NCBI RefSeq assembly: GCF_021209385.1
Contig: NZ_JAJOIL010000035.1
Location: 88,153 to 152,152, forward strand
Direction of reading: 5' to 3'
From: Seleniivibrio sp.
GTDB taxonomy: Bacteria; Chrysiogenota; Deferribacteres; Deferribacterales; Geovibrionaceae
Length of the DNA: 64,000 nt
Part shown: in pieces, positions 26,626 through 38,467 of the stretch
Position numbering within the stretch: the first letter of the stretch is position 1
How the letters are laid out: every line of letters starts with the position of its first letter
Program-made: the position numbers and the translations under genes
The notes under the pieces: generated by a model
What the model was told of the DNA's origin: nothing
The model's database searches: none
The model's input: the letters and a program-made list of their open reading frames with translations, nothing else

Positions 26626-26762
26626 GGCTCACCCTCCTGTAGTCATTACGGTTCAGAATTTTAGCATTTACGTTCATAAATACCTTTTTTGCAACCCTTT
26701 TCTGCAAAGGGCGAGCCATGTTTTTTACTTTTAATTACAAGTCAAAATTATTTGACTTATGC

Positions 26763-27743
<981 letters not shown>

Positions 27744-27775
27744 TTAAGCCCCCTACATTATTTTTATTCGTAGTA

Positions 27776-27808
27776 TAAAAAGGCGCCCGCTCTCTTTAAA
27801 CGGGCGCC
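27776..27808 (-). terminator. Terminator after icd
   Basis: A GGCGCCCG/CGGGCGCC stem (27782-27789 with 27801-27808), 11-nt loop, then TTTTTATAC on the minus strand. Confidence 0.8.
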
Positions 27809-27817
27809 AAAGCTGCA

Positions 27818-30064
<2,247 letters not shown>

Positions 30065-30243
30065 TTATTCGACTTAATCCTCTTCTCTATCGTTATATGT
30101 TACCCGTTTTAGTAAAATCTTAAAAGCGGTGATGCGCTTTCAAGAAATGTGCCGCATGCAGAACGTTCCGATTCGCCTGCTCATTTAAGACTGTCGCGGA
30201 GCGTAAAAGTTTTCTTGGCGACTTCTATAATGCTATTATTTTT

Positions 30244-30292
30244 TATAACTGTATACAGTATACTGTTATATATTTTACTAAGTTTTTGTCAA
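30244..30292 (-). promoter_or_regulatory. icd promoter with overlapping 27-bp dyad
   Basis: On the minus strand: TTGACA (30292-30287), 16-bp spacer, TATAAC (30270-30265). The -10 box is the first block of a 27-bp dyad (30244-30270) made of TATAAC, GTATAC, GTATAC and GTTATA separated by single bases; the blocks are perfectly symmetrical. A protein bound here would cover the -10 and start site, so a repressor is likely. Related elements occur at acnB. Confidence 0.7.
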
Positions 30293-30436
30293 GCATTATT
30301 GCCCTTTTCTATGATAAAACATTATTTAAATTTTATTTTCCTCACACTGCCAATCTTTTGCAAGTGGAATTTTTTTAACATACCAAAATGCGTCTGACAA
30401 ACCTCTGAAATGCCTGCCAAGAAAGAACTATAGAAT

Positions 30437-30469
30437 ATATTGAATATTTCAATATCAAATTGAAATATT
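30437..30469. promoter_or_regulatory. Two overlapping AT-rich dyads
   Basis: ATATTGAA-TAT-TTCAATAT (30437-30455) overlaps AATATTTCAA-N7-TTGAAATATT (30443-30452 with 30460-30469). They lie between icd and the nickel-permease gene, about 145 bp above the icd -35. Possible operator or alternative stem structure; no regulator identified. Confidence 0.4.
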
Positions 30470-30653
30470 GTTACAAAAATCACATTCAAGTATAAACCTT
30501 GTTTTAAAATGGCGACTTTGATAATAAATATTAAACGGTGTTTGTATTTGAAATGAGCTGCATCTTAAAAAACATCATCGGTTCGTAATTTTTTTACAGA
30601 AAGACCGCGGATGTCTTTTAACAGAATAAAAGCACAGCTGAATTGTTAACAGA

Positions 30654-31436
30654 TCAATGCATCAGATAAAGCAGAACTCCGAAAAACGACAGACATAAAG
30701 CGGAAAAACGCGTAATAAGTTGATATTTATCTTCAAAAGATGAAAAAAGACCCTTTCCGGCATAACCTGCCGTAACAGACGCCAGAGAAGTGGTCACCAT
30801 CATCCCCAACGTCAGAGCAAGCGTACCCGCAAAAGCCATAACCGGCATTCTTACAGCCAGAAAAAAAGTGCCTACAGTAAAGGTCGCAGGACACGGTATC
30901 ATTCCGGAAATAAAGGTAAAAATTAAATTACCCTCTTTGCGTGGCTCCTGCTTTCTGAATGACGCGGCAAACAGATACAGACCGAAAAGTATAAGCGAAA
31001 CCGAGCTTACCGATGCAAATACATTACCGTAACTGTCTATCGCACCGCTAAGATGCATATCGGTCAAATAATATACGCCGAAAACAAGACACATCGACAT
31101 CAGTCCATGGAACATTCCGGACAAAGCACCGACAAAAGCCGCTTTAACGCCCGAAATTCCTCTCGAAACAGTATAGGCGGAAACGGCTGCCTTGTTATGC
31201 CCCGGACCGGCCGCATGCACCAATCCGTAGACAAACGAGAACAGCACAATCAGAAACACTCCTTTCGATGAGCCAGTAGCGCGATACTCTGCCGCCTTTC
31301 CGGTTATAGTGCTTCTCAGACTGTACTGCATCTCTGTCAGATGAGAAAGAAATCCTGACCAGACGTTGCTTTTATAAAGCGCATACAGCACCGCTGCCAT
31401 CGCCATAGCCAACAATGCAGCAAATATTTTTTTCAT
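30654..31436 (-). CDS. NicO/RcnA-family nickel-cobalt type permease
   Basis: 260 residues, about six to seven helices. The conserved metal-path motif of the family appears as GLVHAAGPGHNKAAVSAY (compare HALxPGHGK in RcnA), followed by FHGLMSMCLVFGVYY. A second motif, SGMIPCPATFTVG, fits the NicO family GxxPCP pattern. It lacks the His-rich loop of E. coli RcnA. Its ATG overlaps the stop of the DUF1007 gene by 4 bp. Direction of transport and metal are not determined by the sequence. Confidence 0.82.
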   Translation of the reverse strand: MKKIFAALLAMAMAAVLYALYKSNVWSGFLSHLTEMQYSLRSTITGKAAEYRATGSSKGVFLIVLFSFVYGLVHAAGPGHNKAAVSAYTVSRGISGVKAAFVGALSGMFHGLMSMCLVFGVYYLTDMHLSGAIDSYGNVFASVSSVSLILFGLYLFAASFRKQEPRKEGNLIFTFISGMIPCPATFTVGTFFLAVRMPVMAFAGTLALTLGMMVTTSLASVTAGYAGKGLFSSFEDKYQLITRFSALCLSFFGVLLYLMH

Positions 31437-32002
31437 TTTTTACCCCTAAGCATGACCGCATCCGGACTTATCTGTCCGAAGTAGTATTTCAAGGAATCAA
31501 ACACGGCTATTTTCGCAGTAACTTTTTTACTGTCTCCGCCGGAAACGGATGCAGAATTCACCTTTACGCTGTTGTAATATGCAGGGTCATAGATCAGGAT
31601 ATCAGATCCGGAAACAGGAACCGCCACAGACATCTCCAATCTGAATCCGCAGGAAAGCCTGCCGTTTATGACATTCGGCATAAAATCAGTTGCTCTGGTG
31701 AATTTGACAGTATTCTTTCCGTTTCTTATAAAAGTAAAATAGGAACTCTCCGAAAATTGGTCAAAATACCCCTTTTTGAATGCAGCAACCTCGTCGAGAT
31801 CAAGCCTGCCGTTACGGTTTTTATCGTAATCCATGATCATCATGGCTGAAAACATATCATCAAACAGCCAAGACTGTTCTATCGCAGTGATCCGACCCTG
31901 ACCAGTTTCTATGGAAACATCCACATCAACAAAGACGTGCGGATGCGCAAATACCGGGGCAGCTGTCAGAATAATCAATAATGTAACTAAAAAAACTTTC
32001 AT
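31433..32002 (-). CDS. DUF1007-family exported protein with EF-hand-like loop
   Basis: 189 residues. The signal peptide ends PVFA and the mature protein starts HPHVFVDVDV, the usual His-containing start of DUF1007 proteins and a likely metal ligand. An EF-hand-like loop DKNRNGRLDLDE lies at about residues 58-69. DUF1007 genes commonly sit beside NicO permeases, as here with a 4-bp overlap, and are thought to be periplasmic partners in metal handling. The exact role is unknown. Confidence 0.83.
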   Translation of the reverse strand: MKVFLVTLLIILTAAPVFAHPHVFVDVDVSIETGQGRITAIEQSWLFDDMFSAMMIMDYDKNRNGRLDLDEVAAFKKGYFDQFSESSYFTFIRNGKNTVKFTRATDFMPNVINGRLSCGFRLEMSVAVPVSGSDILIYDPAYYNSVKVNSASVSGGDSKKVTAKIAVFDSLKYYFGQISPDAVMLRGKK

Positions 32003-32070
32003 AATAAACGGATTCGGAACTCCCTTCTTAAGTTCGACAGAAACATATCAGATAAATATCATTTATTTAC

Positions 32071-32102
32071 AAAAAAAGCCCGCCTTTTAAGGGGCGGGCT
32101 TT
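32071..32102 (-). terminator. Terminator after acnB
   Basis: AAAGCCCGCC pairs with GGCGGGCTTT around an 8-nt loop; on the minus strand it runs into seven T. It separates acnB from the DUF1007/permease pair. Confidence 0.85.
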
Positions 32103-32122
32103 ATGATTAGAACTATCTAACC

Positions 32123-34678
32123 TTAGAATGCTACTGTTTCGACATATGAAAGTTCAAAATCGCCCATTTTATCGAACTCAAGATATTTGTATATCTCAGC
32201 CGCTTTCGGAGCAACTTTTGTGTTCATATACTCGAAGTATTTATCAACAGAAGGGATTTCGCCCAGAACAGCGGCAATGGCTGTCAGCTCGGCAGAACCG
32301 AGGAAGACGTTTGCGCCGTCGCCTATTCTGTCGGGGAAGTTTCTTGTTGATGTGGAAAGAACTGTTGCGCCGGGAGCAACGCGACCCTGATTACCCATGC
32401 AGAGTGAGCATCCGGGAAGCTCTGTTCTTGCGCCGACTGATGAGAAGATGCTGTAGTAGCCTTCTTCCTTAAGCTGCATTTCGTCCATCAGCGTGGGAGG
32501 AGTGAGCCACATGCGTGTTTTGGGATAAGGAACGCCTTCCCATATTTTACCTGCCGCGCGGAAGTGACCTATGTTTGTCATACAGGAGCCGATGAAGGTC
32601 TCATCAACTTTTGTTCCCGCAACTTCGGAAAGAAGTTTGACATCATCGGGGTCGTTGGGGCATGCAAGGATAGGTTCTTTGATGTCCGCAAGGTCGATTT
32701 CTATTACAGCGGCATATTCAGCGTTCGCATCTCTTTCGAGCAGAACGGGATTTTTAAGCCATGCCTCACAGTCGTCGATACGTTTCTGCAGAGTGTTGGC
32801 ATCCTGATAGCCTGCTTTTATCATCTTTTTCATCAGTGCGATGTTAGATTTAATATATTCGGCAACTGATTTTTCGGAAAGTTTTATAGTACCGCCTGCG
32901 GCTGAACGCTCGGCAGTTGCATCAGTAAGCTCGAAAGCCTGTTCAACAGTGAGGTCGGGAAGACCTTCCATCTCAAGGATACGTCCGTTGAACACGTTTA
33001 CTTTGTTCTTTTTGGGAACGGTGAGCAGACCCTGTTTGATAGCCCAGTAAGGAATAGCGTTCACAACGTCGCGAAGAGTGATGCCGGGGTTCAGTTTGCC
33101 TTTGAACTTAACAAGGACTGATTCCGGAACGTCAAGGGGCATGAAGCCCAGAGCGCCTGCAAAAGCAACCAGACCTGAACCCGCGGGCAGTGAAAGACCC
33201 ATGGGGAAACGGGTGTGGGAGTCGCCGCCTGTTCCCAGTGTGTCGGGAAGCAGAAGTCTGTTAAGCCATGAGTGGATTACGCCGTCGCCGGGGCGGAGCG
33301 CAACGCCTTTTCTTGCCGCAACAAAATCGGGAAGAGATTTGTGCATCTTAACGTCAGCAGCCTTAGGATATGCCGCTGTGTGGCAGAATGACTGCATGAA
33401 CATGGGTGAAAGGAACTCAAGACAAGCGAGTTCTTTGATCTCATCTCTTGTCATGGGACCTGTTGTATCCTGTGAACCGACTGTGGTCATTTTGGGTTCG
33501 CAAGCCGCTCCGGGAAGAACGCCTGCAAGTCCGCAAGCCTTTCCGATTATCTTCTGTGCAAGAGTGTAGCCCTGACCGGGTTTTGCAACCGGGTTCTCTG
33601 CAATAGTGAACACTGTTGTTTCGCCGAGACCGAGAGCCGCTCTGGCTTTGCCTGTGAGCTGACGTCCGATGATGAGGTTAAGACGTCCGCCTGCTCTGTA
33701 TTCGTCTTTCAGAGTGGCAGGTTTAACGGTGAAAGTGGAAAGCACTTTGCCAGCTTCGTCTTTTATCTCGCCTTTTTCTGTATTGATAACGATAACGTCG
33801 CCTGTGTTGAATGCGTCAACATTACAAGCGATGGGAAGACCGCCTGAATCCTGAGTGGTGTTGAAGAAGATAGGCGCGATAACGTTACCGATGATTGTAC
33901 CGCCGTTCTTTTTGTTGGGAACAAAGGGAATCTCGGAACCTATTCTCCACATTACGGAGTTGCAGGCAGATTTTCTTGAAGAACCGGTACCCACAACGTC
34001 ACCAACGAAAGCCACTTCAAAGCCTTCAGCCTTGTACTGCTCCATTGTTGCGTTGCCGTCGGGGAATCTTGTTTCGCCCATTGCAAGCGCGTGAAGAGGT
34101 ATGTCAGGTCTGCTCCATGCGTGTTTTGCAGGGGAGAAGTCGTCTGTGTTTATCTCACCGGATACCTTGTATACTTTAACTTTGTACTCTTTGCGCAGTT
34201 CAGGTTTGGATGTGAACCATTCAGCATCCGCCCATGATTTAAGAACCGCCATAGCGTTAGCATTTGTTTTTGAAAGAGCAACCACTTCGTCGAAAGCGCC
34301 GTAAACAAGGATTGTTTTCTTAAGTGCTTCTGCGGCTTCCGCGCCGAGTTCAGCGTCTGTCAGAAGTTCCACGAGGGGTTTAACGTTGTAACCGCCGAGC
34401 ATTGTTCCAAGAAGGAATACTGCTCTTTTTTTGTCGATAAGGGGGGATTTGGTTTCGCCTTTTGCTACTTTTGCAAGCCAGTTCGCCTTAACTTCCGATG
34501 CAGGGTCAACACCGGGTGCGACTCTGTTTTCAATAAGATCCACAAGCTCTTTTGTAGCGGAAGACTGCTCAAGAAGTTTGCAAACTTCGGCAGTGAATTC
34601 GGGTGTGAGAGGCAGAGCAGGGATGCCCATTTTTGCCCTGTCTTCAACCTGTTTCAGGTATTCCTGCATCAATGACAT
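32123..34678 (-). CDS. acnB: Aconitate hydratase B (bifunctional 2-methylisocitrate dehydratase type)
   Basis: 851 residues, near the 865 of E. coli AcnB. The AcnB-type order is visible: N-terminal HEAT-like helices (about 1-160), swivel domain (from KVYKVSGEINTDDFSPA), then the aconitase catalytic domains. Cluster cysteines are in GSCMTNIGHF and PGCSLCMGNQ. It isomerises citrate and isocitrate via cis-aconitate. The ATG at 34678 is chosen because AGGAG lies seven bases upstream; the ATG two codons earlier is only one base from it. Its promoter carries a dyad related to that of icd. Confidence 0.95.
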   Translation of the reverse strand: MSLMQEYLKQVEDRAKMGIPALPLTPEFTAEVCKLLEQSSATKELVDLIENRVAPGVDPASEVKANWLAKVAKGETKSPLIDKKRAVFLLGTMLGGYNVKPLVELLTDAELGAEAAEALKKTILVYGAFDEVVALSKTNANAMAVLKSWADAEWFTSKPELRKEYKVKVYKVSGEINTDDFSPAKHAWSRPDIPLHALAMGETRFPDGNATMEQYKAEGFEVAFVGDVVGTGSSRKSACNSVMWRIGSEIPFVPNKKNGGTIIGNVIAPIFFNTTQDSGGLPIACNVDAFNTGDVIVINTEKGEIKDEAGKVLSTFTVKPATLKDEYRAGGRLNLIIGRQLTGKARAALGLGETTVFTIAENPVAKPGQGYTLAQKIIGKACGLAGVLPGAACEPKMTTVGSQDTTGPMTRDEIKELACLEFLSPMFMQSFCHTAAYPKAADVKMHKSLPDFVAARKGVALRPGDGVIHSWLNRLLLPDTLGTGGDSHTRFPMGLSLPAGSGLVAFAGALGFMPLDVPESVLVKFKGKLNPGITLRDVVNAIPYWAIKQGLLTVPKKNKVNVFNGRILEMEGLPDLTVEQAFELTDATAERSAAGGTIKLSEKSVAEYIKSNIALMKKMIKAGYQDANTLQKRIDDCEAWLKNPVLLERDANAEYAAVIEIDLADIKEPILACPNDPDDVKLLSEVAGTKVDETFIGSCMTNIGHFRAAGKIWEGVPYPKTRMWLTPPTLMDEMQLKEEGYYSIFSSVGARTELPGCSLCMGNQGRVAPGATVLSTSTRNFPDRIGDGANVFLGSAELTAIAAVLGEIPSVDKYFEYMNTKVAPKAAEIYKYLEFDKMGDFELSYVETVAF

Positions 34679-35019
34679 AAACATACTCCTGTATTTAAGG
34701 ACGGAATACGACCTTTTGTTGTATCAGATTGTATTCTGTATACAATTTTCCCTCGGGTTTGTCAAAATGTTTTAGAACATTTTTCTAGTGATTCCGGTTT
34801 TAACACAGGCAATCAAAGCATATTCGGAAGCTATACACAATTAAATATTTGATAAATATGATTAATGAGACACTACTTACATTTAAACGCTATTATCTTG
34901 TCAAAAAATTAACTATTAATTCAGAACGCTTACTCAAAACGGACATTAACATAAAAACAATAAGAGATAAGTTTTTGATATATTGAGAAATCAAAACGGA
35001 TAGTAATGAAATTGATATG
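34679..35019. other. Intergenic region upstream of acnB
   Basis: 341 bp. The left third holds the acnB leader, promoter and dyad (34719-34765). An AAAATGTT-TTAG-AACATTTT hairpin lies at 34764-34783, touching the -35. The remainder, to the end of the cyclase gene, is AT-rich and shows no gene or clear terminator. Confidence 0.55.
34719..34765 (-). promoter_or_regulatory. acnB promoter with TTGTAT-type dyad over the -10
   Basis: On the minus strand: TTGACA (34765-34760), 17-bp spacer, TATACA (34742-34737). The dyad TTGTAT-N5-ATACAA (34729-34745) covers the -10, and a further half site ATACAA lies just downstream (34724-34719). The 9-mer CTGTATACA is shared with the icd dyad. Confidence 0.7.
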
Positions 35020-35655
35020 TCAGCGGAGAAATGCCGCCGCCCTGACAGGCGAACCGTCGCCCTCTTTTATGTTCAGAGGGAAAATTCCGATGTCAAAATC
35101 CTTTCCCTCAAGCCTCTCAAGACCTTTCAGATTTTCACAGATGAATATATTTGCCGCAAAAAGGATGCGGTGAATATCAAGATTGAAACAGTCAACACCG
35201 TCAACGGATATCATATCACACGCAACACCCTTAACACCTGTTGATACCAGAAACTTAGCCGCTTCGGCATCCATTACCGGAAAGTTTTCAAAATATTTCT
35301 CATCACCCCAATATTTGTCCCATCCGCTCTGAAATACTGCAATTTTTGAGTCTTTCAGCGCCTTTTCATAGGGTTTCAGATGGTCTGAAGTGATTTTGCC
35401 TTTGACACTTCTGACATCTATGAGGCACCCTTTGCCGTAAAGGTCGTTCAGGTCTATCTGTGAAAGGGTCTTTTTGTTTTCAAGAACGTGTGCCGGAGCG
35501 TCCATATGGGTTCCTGTGTGGGAGACCATAGTAATGAGCTTTTCGGCAAACCCATGCTCCGCAACAGTATTAGCCTGTTTCAGAACAGGTGCTTCCGTAC
35601 CCGGGTAAACTGGCATCCCTTCTGCAATTTCGTGTGTGAGGTCAATGATTTTCAT
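35020..35655 (-). CDS. Cyclase-family metal-dependent hydrolase (kynurenine-formamidase-like)
   Basis: 211 residues of the cyclase/KynB family. Metal-binding HTGTHMDAPAH at about residues 46-56 is the diagnostic motif, after IIDLTHEIAEGMPVYPG at the N-terminus. Family members hydrolyse formylkynurenine, isatin or other cyclic amides. No tryptophan-degradation genes are nearby, so the substrate is unknown. The ribosome site is weak. It lies downstream of fumC, separated by about 280 bp of repeats. Confidence 0.82.
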   Translation of the reverse strand: MKIIDLTHEIAEGMPVYPGTEAPVLKQANTVAEHGFAEKLITMVSHTGTHMDAPAHVLENKKTLSQIDLNDLYGKGCLIDVRSVKGKITSDHLKPYEKALKDSKIAVFQSGWDKYWGDEKYFENFPVMDAEAAKFLVSTGVKGVACDMISVDGVDCFNLDIHRILFAANIFICENLKGLERLEGKDFDIGIFPLNIKEGDGSPVRAAAFLR

Positions 35656-35709
35656 ACGCGGTTTTTAAGATGAATATAGTGGAAAGTCAAGGAAGAAAAT
35701 CCACCCAAA

Positions 35710-35772
35710 CCCTCCTTTGTCAAAGGAGGGCTTTCAGATCCCCCTTTAATAAAGGGGGACTGAGGGGGATTT
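35710..35772. repeat. Two CCCTCCTTT/CCCCCTTT-type palindromic repeats
   Basis: CCCTCCTTTG-T-CAAAGGAGGG (35710-35730) is followed by CCCCCTTT-AAT-AAAGGGGG (35740-35758) and the trailing GAGGGGGAT that pairs with the earlier ATCCCC. This style of G/C-tract palindrome recurs between genes in many bacteria. It shows no coding capacity. Confidence 0.65.
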
Positions 35773-35782
35773 ACATTTATGA

Positions 35783-35932
35783 AATGCGAAGTTTATAAGC
35801 AGTAAAAACGTCAGGATTACGTTCGTGGAATGAATGAAACCTGCTTTGCAGGTTGAATGAAAGGAACGTGAGCGCAGGGAGGCTATGCCGAGTGGAGCGT
35901 TAGCGGGATTTCCCAAGGAGGGGAAATCCCGC
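35783..35932. repeat. Complex intergenic repeat region downstream of fumC
   Basis: It begins with AATGCGAAGT-TTATAAGCA (35783-35802), matching the repeat near 9360. Then a nested stem: outer ACGTTC/GAACGT (35819-35824, 35864-35869) and inner AACCTGC-TTT-GCAGGTT (35838-35854). Finally a perfect 12-bp stem GCGGGATTTCCC/GGGAAATCCCGC (35903-35914, 35921-35932) right after the fumC stop, possibly its terminator or an mRNA-protecting stem, without a T-run. Confidence 0.6.
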
Positions 35933-35938
35933 ATAAAC

Positions 35939-37327
35939 TTATTTAGGTCCGGTCATGTTTTCAGGTATAACATACTCATCAAACTGCTCTTCCGTAAGGA
36001 ATCCCAGTTTAACAGCAGCCTCTTTCAATGTGGATTTGTCCGCATGTGCTGTTTTGGCTATCTTTGCCGCCTTGTCATATCCGATATGCGGGTTGAGTGC
36101 CGTGACCAGCATCAGAGAATTTCTGAGATTGTGGTCGATTTTGTCCCTGTTCGCTTTTATGCCCACCGCGCAATGCTCATTGAACGACAATATAGCATCT
36201 GCCAGCAGTTTGACCGATTGCAGGAAGTTATAGATTATCACGGGTTTGAACACGTTCAGCTCAAAGTTGCCCTGACTTGCGGCAAAACCGATGGTGGCAT
36301 CGTTGCCGAACACCTGACATGCAACCATAGTAACCGCTTCCGCCTGCGTAGGGTTCACCTTTCCGGGCATAATGGAGCTGCCCGGTTCGTTCTCAGGTAT
36401 CTCAAGTTCCCCTATTCCGCATCTGGGACCTGAGGCGAGCCAGCGCACGTCGTTTGCTATCTTCATCATGTTGGCTGCAAGCGCTTTGAGGCTTCCGCTG
36501 GCGCCTGTGAGCGCGTCATGAGATGTGAGTGCCTGAAATTTATTGGATGCAGATTTGAATTTTTTACCTGTAAATTTGGATATCTCTTCCGCCGCCATCA
36601 CAGAGAGTTTCGGATGCGCGTTAAGTCCTGTTCCCACCGCAGTACCGCCGATTGCAAGCTCGCGCACATGCTCTATGCACTCGGTTACCTGTCGGATATT
36701 TGTATCAAGCATTGCGACATAGCCTGAAAATTCCTGACCCAGCGTAAGAGGGGTCGCATCCTGAAGGTGTGTCCTGCCTATCTTAACGATCCCTGAAAAT
36801 TCGTCGGATTTCTGTTTCAGCGTGTCGCGCAGAACAGCTATCGCAGGGAGCAGGTCGTCCTCCACAGCTATCACCGCGGCGATATGCATAGCCGTCGGGA
36901 AAGTATCGTTTGAGCTTTGGGACATATTGACATGATCGTTGGGATGTATCAGCCTTTCCGAACGAAAATCACCGCCCATGATTTCAGTGGCGCGGTTGGC
37001 TATAACTTCGTTTAAATTCATATTGGTCTGTGTTCCGCTGCCTGTCTGCCATATGGCAAGGGGGAACTGATCTTCCAGTTTTCCGGCGAGTATTTCGTCA
37101 CAAGCCTTTGTAATGGCTTCACATTTCTGCTCTTCAAGTTTGCCCAGACGGTTGTTCACCACCGCCAGAGAACGCTTAAGCACAGCAAACGCGCTGATAA
37201 GGTTAACGGGCATTTTTTCCCAGCCTATTTTGAAATTCTCAAGGCTCCTCTGTGTCTGCGCTGCCCAGTAAACATCTATCGGGACATTGATTTCTCCCAT
37301 AGTGTCCTTTTCTTTCCTGTACTGCAT
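35939..37327 (-). CDS. fumC: Fumarate hydratase, class II
   Basis: 462 residues, oxygen-stable, cofactor-free fumarase that hydrates fumarate to malate. The family signature is [13 protein letters not shown]; the N-terminus [12 protein letters not shown] and [14 protein letters not shown] are typical, as are [15 protein letters not shown] and [15 protein letters not shown] lies five bases before the ATG. It is one of two unrelated fumarases in the window; this one would work when the Fe-S enzyme is damaged by oxygen or short of iron. Confidence 0.95.
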   Translation of the reverse strand: MQYRKEKDTMGEINVPIDVYWAAQTQRSLENFKIGWEKMPVNLISAFAVLKRSLAVVNNRLGKLEEQKCEAITKACDEILAGKLEDQFPLAIWQTGSGTQTNMNLNEVIANRATEIMGGDFRSERLIHPNDHVNMSQSSNDTFPTAMHIAAVIAVEDDLLPAIAVLRDTLKQKSDEFSGIVKIGRTHLQDATPLTLGQEFSGYVAMLDTNIRQVTECIEHVRELAIGGTAVGTGLNAHPKLSVMAAEEISKFTGKKFKSASNKFQALTSHDALTGASGSLKALAANMMKIANDVRWLASGPRCGIGELEIPENEPGSSIMPGKVNPTQAEAVTMVACQVFGNDATIGFAASQGNFELNVFKPVIIYNFLQSVKLLADAILSFNEHCAVGIKANRDKIDHNLRNSLMLVTALNPHIGYDKAAKIAKTAHADKSTLKEAAVKLGFLTEEQFDEYVIPENMTGPK

Positions 37328-37537
37328 AACTGCCCCCGGATTATTTATATGATTAATTATACTATATGCCTCTTTTTTCTCCAGAGAAATAGTTCATCAC
37401 CGGATTTTAAAACTCCGTTCAATAAATATCCTTGTTTTTTGGGCGGGTTTTGAGTAATAATATCGGGTATTTTGGTTAACATTAGGGCAAAACCGATTTA
37501 CAAAACAGAGACCGATACCGTCTCCGCGAGGAATAAT

Positions 37538-37561
37538 ATGACGAAGCGGTCTCATAAGTAA
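37538..37561 (+). CDS. Possible 7-codon leader peptide upstream of class I fumarase
   Basis: CGAGGAATAAT precedes an ATG that encodes MTKRSHK then TAA, 40 bp before the fumarase alpha ATG. The preceding DNA has GAGACCG (37508-37514) facing CGGTCTC (37546-37552), so the short frame lies in a potential stem. It may be chance; no regulatory amino-acid run is present. Confidence 0.2.
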   Translation: MTKRSHK

Positions 37562-37600
37562 TTCTTTGTACTACCAATAAATATCTATTGCGAGGTGGCT

Positions 37601-38467
37601 ATGGAACTCAAAAACGCAATGCTTGAGCTGATCCGCAGAGCTTCCACCGATCTCTCCCCCGACGTGGAAGCGGCTCTCGTACAGGCATACGACAGAGAGG
37701 ACGACGGCACTCCCGCCAAAAGCGTTTTCGGAACAATACTTGAAAACGTGAAACTGGCCAGGGAAGCGTCAACCCCCGTCTGTCAGGACACAGGTTCGGT
37801 GATAATGTACATCGACTTTCCCGTGGGACAATCTGAAAAAGTTTACAAAGAGGCTGCCGAGGCTGCCGCTATGGAAGCGACAAAACTTCAGTATCTGCGC
37901 CCCAACGCCGTTGACCCCATCACAGGCAAAAACTCCGGCAACAACGTCGGCGTTAACGCTCCCTACCTTCACTTCCACCAGTGGGACAAGGACGAGGTGA
38001 GAGTTCGTCTTATGCTGAAAGGCGGCGGTTCAGAGAACGTCGGCGCACAGTATAAACTTCCCGATTCAGGACTTAAAGCAGGACGCGACCTGAAAGGCGT
38101 TAAAAAAGTCGTCATCGACGCTGTGAACAAAGCACAGGGTCAGGGCTGCGCACCCGGTATCATCGGCGTGGGCATCGGCGGCGACAGGGTCACATCCTAT
38201 GCGCTTTCCAAAGAGCAGTTCTTCCGCAAGCTGGGCGAACCCAGCACAAATCCCGACCTTGCCGCTCTTGAAAAAGAGCTTTACGAAGACCTCAACAAGC
38301 TGAACATCGGTCCTATGGGCTTCGGCGGAAAAACAACCTGCCTCGGCGTAAACATCGCCGCACAGCACAGACACCCCGCAACTTTCTATGTTGCAATCTC
38401 ATACACCTGCTGGGTTTACAGAAGGAAGCAGATGATTATTAAAGGAAGCGAGGTGACCTATGATTAA
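37601..38467 (+). CDS. Fumarate hydratase class I, alpha subunit (Fe-S hydro-lyase)
   Basis: 288 residues. Three cysteines expected to bind the catalytic 4Fe-4S cluster are in VCQDTGS, GCAPGIIG and TTCLGVN. The two-subunit architecture (alpha here, beta next) is common in anaerobes and archaea; E. coli FumA fuses both. GAGG precedes the ATG at 37601; an in-frame GTG six bases upstream overlaps that site. Tartrate dehydratase is a close relative, but the TCA surroundings favour fumarase. It is transcribed away from fumC. Confidence 0.9.
   Translation: MELKNAMLELIRRASTDLSPDVEAALVQAYDREDDGTPAKSVFGTILENVKLAREASTPVCQDTGSVIMYIDFPVGQSEKVYKEAAEAAAMEATKLQYLRPNAVDPITGKNSGNNVGVNAPYLHFHQWDKDEVRVRLMLKGGGSENVGAQYKLPDSGLKAGRDLKGVKKVVIDAVNKAQGQGCAPGIIGVGIGGDRVTSYALSKEQFFRKLGEPSTNPDLAALEKELYEDLNKLNIGPMGFGGKTTCLGVNIAAQHRHPATFYVAISYTCWVYRRKQMIIKGSEVTYD

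Noticed and set aside
30149..30397. 82-codon frame in the icd upstream region
   Set aside because: It reads across the icd promoter and operator and lacks a ribosome site.
30600..30619. AAAGAC/GTCTTT stem as terminator of the nickel-permease gene
   Set aside because: Only a short stem, and the following minus-strand bases are A-rich, not T-rich.
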